This document shows, piece after piece, positions 53,754 to 57,385 of a DNA stretch of 57,385 bases. Source of the DNA: Vicinamibacterales bacterium (GTDB taxonomy: Bacteria; Acidobacteriota; Vicinamibacteria; Vicinamibacterales; UBA8438). Numbering within the stretch: position 1 is the first letter of the stretch; every line of letters begins with the position of its first letter. The position numbers were made by a program, and so were the translations under genes. The stretch spans positions 1 through 57,385 of the forward strand of contig CATQHX010000054.1 of the NCBI GenBank assembly GCA_958296065.1, written 5' to 3'. The notes under the pieces were generated by a model. The model saw only the letters and a program-made list of their open reading frames with translations. It ran no database searches and was not told the DNA's origin.

Positions 53754-54131
53754 ATGACGACGGACACGAAAGCCATCATCGGCACCATCCTCGCAACCGC
53801 TATCGCACTCGGCGGCCTCGTCATGAACCGGATCGGCAACGTCGAAACCGAAGTCCGCAGCGTACGCACCGAACTGACAACGCGGATCGACCAGCTGGAC
53901 GTCCAACTGAACGGGCGGATCGACCGCCTGGGCAACGAACTGAACGGGCGGATCGACCGCCTGGGCAACGAGCTAAACGGGCGGATCGACCGCCTGCGCG
54001 ACGAGATGCTGGAGAACTACCACCGCCTCGACGCGCGCATGCGCACCATCGAGCAGGGCTTCGCCCGCATCGACCAGCGCCTCGACACGCTGGAGCGCGC
54101 CATCATTCCATCGGCCGAACCCGCCCAGTAG
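53754..54131 (+). CDS. Membrane-anchored coiled-coil protein with 11-residue repeats, second of its kind
   Basis: A 125-residue protein: N-terminal hydrophobic helix AIIGTILATAIALGGLVM, then a coiled coil with three 11-residue units (NGRIDRLGNEL) from near-identical 33-base DNA repeats at 53910-54008. Further units RLDARMRTIEQ and RIDQRLDTLER follow. Same layout as 38826 but different repeat sequence. Probably membrane-attached and oligomeric; the function is unknown. Confidence 0.7.
   Translation: MTTDTKAIIGTILATAIALGGLVMNRIGNVETEVRSVRTELTTRIDQLDVQLNGRIDRLGNELNGRIDRLGNELNGRIDRLRDEMLENYHRLDARMRTIEQGFARIDQRLDTLERAIIPSAEPAQ
53910..54008 (+). repeat. Three 33-base tandem repeats inside the second coiled-coil gene
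   Basis: Units start at 53910, 53943 and 53976; the first two differ at about one position, the third in its second half. Copy number can change without a frameshift. Confidence 0.85.
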
Positions 54132-54297
54132 CCGGCCCACCAACCAACACCCGCACACGTCCGCCCGGACCGGCAGCCTCGACCCATCCGGCGCACCGCA
54201 CCCCCGGACACGCAACGAGCGGCCGGCAGGCCGCACACTCCCCGCTCCGCCGCCACCGCGGCCGAGAGGGCGCCCGCCACGTACGAGGACCCCGCGC

Positions 54298-54753
54298 ATG
54301 ACCACGACCGCGACCGCTCCGCATCCGTCCGAAACCCGGCACCCGTTCGACGACGCCCCAATCGTCCACCGCTACACGCGAGCCGACGCCATCAGGGACG
54401 GCGTGCTCGCCGACGTCACCGAGACCGCCCGCGAGGCCGGCTTCAGCATCCCCGTCGCCATCACCGCGGCCGTCCAGGACCAGTGCGTGCGCTGGACCGA
54501 GGACGACGCCCGCCGCAAGCCGCGGGTCCACCAGGACGAGGCCGGCCGCCTCTGGGACGTACTCTGGATGGCAGCCTGCCGAAGCCGCGAGATCGCCCGC
54601 AGCGGCCGCCACGCCTCGACCGCCCTGTTCCAGGTCATCGTCGTCCCGCGGCCCGGACACGGGCGCCTGCGCCTGCGCACGCTCAAGCTCGTCGTCGGCC
54701 CCGGCGACGCGGGGGAGCCTGTGGCAACCATCATGCTGCCCGACGAGGACTGA
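54298..54753 (+). CDS. DUF6573 family protein
   Basis: A 151-residue protein of the DUF6573 type: IVHRYTRADAIRDGVLADVT, AREAGFSIPVAITAAV, DEAGRLWDVLWMAA, LFQVIVVPRPG, LKLVVGPGDAGEPVATIMLP ending in DED. This family is widely found on conjugative plasmids and in mobile DNA without a known function. The start ATG lies after a 166-base spacer (54132-54297) with a CACACT box; nothing else is recognised in the spacer. Confidence 0.78.
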   Translation: MTTTATAPHPSETRHPFDDAPIVHRYTRADAIRDGVLADVTETAREAGFSIPVAITAAVQDQCVRWTEDDARRKPRVHQDEAGRLWDVLWMAACRSREIARSGRHASTALFQVIVVPRPGHGRLRLRTLKLVVGPGDAGEPVATIMLPDED

Positions 54754-54835
54754 ACCCGAAAAGCCGACACCCGCAGCCGCAGCAAGCGCCCGGCCGACCT
54801 CCCGGACGCCGGCCGCCCCTGAGCCGAGAACGACC

Positions 54836-55117
54836 TTGGAACCCATCCACGCAACGCCTCACTACAACGTCCTGCAGCCGCAGGACGGCTCCTTCCTGAT
54901 CGTCGGCCGGACGAAGAAGGCCCGCCAGGTCCTGCGCGACATCCTCGCGGAACTGGAGTTCGACACCGAGACCGAGCCCATCCGCAACGACGGGTCATAC
55001 GCGATCCGGCGCAACAACCCATTCGGACTGGTGCGCGTCGTCGAGCGCTGCGACGCCCGGATGACGCTCGCCGAGGTCGAGCAGCTGCGCACGTCCGGCG
55101 CCCGGCGCGCCGGCTGA
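54836..55117 (+). CDS. Hypothetical small protein, TTG start
   Basis: A 93-residue protein that I do not recognise. The frame's only start before conserved-looking sequence is TTG 54836, after GAGAACGACC. Sequence: YNVLQPQDGSFLIVGRTKKA, RQVLRDILAELEFDTETEPI, SYAIRRNNPFGLVRVVERCD, ARMTLAEVEQLRTSGARRAG. A small alpha/beta fold is likely. Confidence 0.5.
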   Translation: MEPIHATPHYNVLQPQDGSFLIVGRTKKARQVLRDILAELEFDTETEPIRNDGSYAIRRNNPFGLVRVVERCDARMTLAEVEQLRTSGARRAG

Positions 55118-55204
55118 ACCCTTCCGTAACGCGGACTGCGACCACCCGAGCGGAGCGCAGGCGCCTGCCCGCCGCTCCGCCCCGCAATCAAAGGACACCG
55201 GGAC

Positions 55205-55435
55205 ATGGAAGCAACAATCGTGCACATCAACAAGGGCAGGACCGAACTCGTCAGCTCGACCTGCGAGGCCGACAACGAGCACACCCTGGCCCAGCGGATC
55301 CAGGCAGCCATCGACAAGGCCGAGGCCGAGGGACACAAAGTGAAGATCATGGTCGACGACCACGTCGGCACGCTGCTCGCGTGCCAGGGCTACGTGAGCT
55401 TCCTCCCGATCAACCGACCGGAAACCGCGGCCTGA
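55205..55435 (+). CDS. Hypothetical small protein
   Basis: A 76-residue protein with a clean ATG after AAAGGACACCGGG. It reads ATIVHINKGRTELVSSTCEA, then HTLAQRIQAAIDKAEAEGHK and VKIMVDDHVGTLLACQGYVS, a beta-alpha-beta pattern. Not recognised. Confidence 0.6.
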   Translation: MEATIVHINKGRTELVSSTCEADNEHTLAQRIQAAIDKAEAEGHKVKIMVDDHVGTLLACQGYVSFLPINRPETAA

Positions 55436-55445
55436 GACCATCCAG

Positions 55446-56183
55446 ATGGACACCAACGAAACGGCCAGCGTTCCCGCCCGGTACGGACCACCCGGACGAG
55501 ACCCCGCGGAGCGGCCGAAAGACGCGAAGCGCTGGCTTCTGACCGAGGCGATGCCGTCGGCCTGGGTGCCGCTCTACGCCAACGCGGACCCGTCCGGCCT
55601 CGAGGACGAAACGGACTGGCCGCTCGAGATGGCGGAGCGGGCCGAAGCGCGGTACGCCGCCGAGGGCTACGCGTTCAGCGGGACCGCCTACGCGCCGGAC
55701 GGCGGCTGGGAGCACACCGACGCCGACGGAAACCCGCACCCATCCGAAGAGCCGTTCGACGACACGTACGAGGGCGTATTCGGAAAGCTCGAGACCGTCA
55801 TCTGGACGAACGCGCGCGTGCTCGAGAACGACCTCGCCGCAGGCAAGCGGCCGTACCCGGCCGACGGCGCCGAATACCTGCTCGACGCGACCACGGAGAA
55901 CGCCGTCTGGCTGCCCGCATGCTGGTGGCGCCTGGTCGAGCACTGCGAATGGAAGGCGTCGGACTTCGACGACGACGAGGACGAGGAGCACTGGGGAGCG
56001 GCATGCGCCCGAGAGGTGCTCGCCGGGCTGCAGAACGACGGCTGGACGCCGGTGCGGCGGCTGGGGCGCGGTTACGTCGAACGCAACGAGCAGTTCCACG
56101 GGCACAAGGGCGAGCTGACCCTGTATCTTCTGCGGCGCGAGCTGGAGCCGAAGGCGATCCCGCCGATCGACAGGGACTGCTAG
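55446..56183 (+). CDS. Hypothetical acidic protein
   Basis: A 245-residue, Trp- and Asp-rich protein that I do not recognise. Features: WLLTEAMPSAWVPLYANADP, WPLEMAERAEARYAAEGYAF, an acidic loop (DFDDDEDEEHWG) and an end ELTLYLLRRELEPKAIPPI. No signal peptide or membrane helix. It begins ten bases after the preceding gene and ends 19 bases before the next. Confidence 0.6.
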   Translation: MDTNETASVPARYGPPGRDPAERPKDAKRWLLTEAMPSAWVPLYANADPSGLEDETDWPLEMAERAEARYAAEGYAFSGTAYAPDGGWEHTDADGNPHPSEEPFDDTYEGVFGKLETVIWTNARVLENDLAAGKRPYPADGAEYLLDATTENAVWLPACWWRLVEHCEWKASDFDDDEDEEHWGAACAREVLAGLQNDGWTPVRRLGRGYVERNEQFHGHKGELTLYLLRRELEPKAIPPIDRDC

Positions 56184-56202
56184 ACAACCGGAGCACGAGA
56201 CG

Positions 56203-56694
56203 ATGGATACGCCAGACCGCCTCCAGGCACTTCACGCCGAGGCCGCACGCCAGCACGTCCAGTTCGAGAAGTCGAAGCGGCGCAGAACGGCCCGCTCCAG
56301 GAGCATCAACGCCGCAATCGCGATCACCGCCCTGGCCACCGCCGCCGCGAGCGGGGCCGAAATGCCCACCCCGGCAACGACCGCGTTGGCAGCAATGCTG
56401 CTCGTCACACTGACCCTGAACCTGTTCCTGACGAACACGCAACACGACCACGACCTGTGGATGCTGAGCGACACGTGGCGGCGCCACCGTGCCGAGGCGG
56501 CCCGGTTGCTGCACGCGACACGCAACCCCGCCGGCGAGGACCTACAACGGATCAGTCGGGACACCGACGCACTCGAACGCGAGATCAGCAAGACAAGCTC
56601 CGATTCACTGCTCTACCAGCCGCACCCCGGCCCGACCGGACCCGCAGCGCGCGAGCACGGAGAACGAGCACCTCACTCCAGCGACGACCGCTGA
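56203..56694 (+). CDS. Two-helix membrane protein, SLATT-like topology
   Basis: A 163-residue protein. A basic N-terminal helix (RLQALHAEAARQHVQFEKSK) is followed by two hydrophobic segments at about residues 35-50 and 55-75 (AIAITALATAAASGAEM; TTALAAMLLVTLTLNLFLTN) separated by a short loop, then a long helical C-terminus (WMLSDTWRRHRAEAARLLHA). This order resembles the SLATT two-TM effector domains linked to nucleotide-signalling defence systems, but I cannot confirm homology. No sensor gene is adjacent. Confidence 0.55.
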   Translation: MDTPDRLQALHAEAARQHVQFEKSKRRRTARSRSINAAIAITALATAAASGAEMPTPATTALAAMLLVTLTLNLFLTNTQHDHDLWMLSDTWRRHRAEAARLLHATRNPAGEDLQRISRDTDALEREISKTSSDSLLYQPHPGPTGPAAREHGERAPHSSDDR

Positions 56695-56804
56695 CTACGC
56701 GCAGCGGCAACACCCGGCAACCGCGGGAACGAACGCGAGCGCCGACGAACCGCACGAGGAGACCACCGATGCCGACGACTCCGCCGGCGCCGGGGGCCCG
56801 CCGC

Positions 56805-57385
56805 CTATCGGACAACCCGCCCGAACCGGGCCGCCTCCCCACCGGGCGACGGCTCCCTGAACACCGCCTGCGCGCACGCCGGGGGCCTTCCCCCGCCAGC
56901 TTCGCCGCAACGCCACACCGCGCCCCGCCAGCGGTCCACCACGTACACCCCGTCGCCCACGGTCCCGACCACCTCGTAGCGCCACGAGACCAGCACCGCG
57001 GCGGCGGCCAACACCGCCAGCAGGGCAAGAGCCACAGCCGCGGCCCGGCCGCCATGCGCGCGGCCACGCCCGCGGAGGCGGCGCACCCACCGCACCCGGC
57101 GCAGGGAACGGACCGGCGGCGCATCCCCGATCGAATGCCGGCCTGGCGGCAGCAACGCACGCTCGGACCGCGGATCCGGATCCGGAACCGGCCCGGCGGC
57201 AGCGTCGTCACCCCCGTCGCCTCCCGGCTCCACCGGATCCCCGGCGGGCGAAAGCGCGTCTTCCGCTTCCGCCCCGGCGCCACCCACGTACCCGGCGAAA
57301 ATCGACCGCTCATCCTCGGCGTCCGCGACGGCGGCCACCGGCTTTTCCGCCGCCTTGCGGGCGATCTCCTCGAGGACGAAGCGGC
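56805..57385 (-). CDS. Single-pass membrane protein, 5' end outside the window
   Basis: The only convincing - strand gene. It reads in from the right edge (RFVLEEIARKAAEKPVAAVA) and stops at 56805-56807, so its start is beyond the window. A Pro/Gly/Asp-rich cytoplasmic part (VEPGGDGGDDAAAG) is followed by a basic stretch (RSLRRVRWVRRLRGRGRAHG), one hydrophobic helix (AAAVALALLAVLAAAAVLV) and a short extracytoplasmic domain (VVGTVGDGVYVVDRWRGAVW and two Cys). Topology is N-in, C-out. Not recognised. It is convergent with the gene at 56203, with 110 bases between them. Confidence 0.65.
   Translation of the reverse strand, partial: RFVLEEIARKAAEKPVAAVADAEDERSIFAGYVGGAGAEAEDALSPAGDPVEPGGDGGDDAAAGPVPDPDPRSERALLPPGRHSIGDAPPVRSLRRVRWVRRLRGRGRAHGGRAAAVALALLAVLAAAAVLVSWRYEVVGTVGDGVYVVDRWRGAVWRCGEAGGGRPPACAQAVFREPSPGGEAARFGRVVR

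Overview
The window is GC-rich (about two-thirds G+C by eye). It is packed with small genes that almost all lie on the + strand, with short spacers and many ATGA stop/start overlaps; only the gene at the right edge (56805-57385) is on the - strand. An autotransporter with an outer-membrane barrel and the remnant of a TonB-dependent receptor point to a Gram-negative host, probably a proteobacterium. Families typical of phages and large plasmids dominate: DUF2493, DUF4326, DUF1643, DUF6283, DUF6166, DUF6573, a ThyX-like protein, B12-dependent ribonucleotide reductase with an intein, an RNA-ligase-like protein, a phage-type cytosine methyltransferase, a phage-type small lipoprotein, PIN and HTH genes and two related metallophosphoesterases. 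I see no capsid, terminase, tail, integrase, transposase, relaxase, rRNA or tRNA gene. The best description is accessory DNA such as a megaplasmid, an integrated element or the non-structural part of a very large phage.

Layout. 1-11.2 kb: a DUF2493/DUF4326 fusion, small unknown genes, a tandem triplication (4409-6000), a metallophosphoesterase, a frameshifted ThyX-like gene, DUF1643 and an HTH protein. 11.3-17.7 kb: a small-protein/PIN pair in a less GC-rich patch, a lipoprotein, a second PIN-like gene lacking its first acidic residue, and a GHKL ATPase with a novel C-terminal module. 17.7-26.7 kb: DUF6283, nrdJ with a mini-intein, a repressor-like protein, a second carrier of the novel module, a Uma2 nuclease and a UvrD/PcrA helicase. 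Paired inverted repeats lie upstream of both nrdJ and the helicase.

26.7-42 kb looks more like host cell biology: a 1926-residue autotransporter with Calx-beta and cadherin-like domains, a receptor remnant, and a partner-switching set (RsbW-like kinase, STAS antagonist, secreted protein, RsbU/SpoIIE-type phosphatase). It also holds coiled-coil membrane proteins, an orphan relative of the PIN partner, and a PP2C phosphatase reading into a DUF6166 domain. 42-57 kb returns to phage/plasmid-like genes: secreted HNH-type nuclease, second metallophosphoesterase, AAA+ ATPase, cytosine methyltransferase, third carrier of the novel module, cupin-like protein, RNA ligase, DUF6573 and a two-helix membrane protein.

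DNA and nucleotide metabolism (NrdJ, ThyX, helicase, methyltransferase, ligase) is spread through the window, which fits an element that supplies its own replication support. Paralogous pairs and triples are unusually frequent. Several conserved genes are broken by single-base indels, mostly in C or G runs, which looks more like residual sequencing error than decay. Two further breaks are in-frame stop codons and are less easily explained that way.
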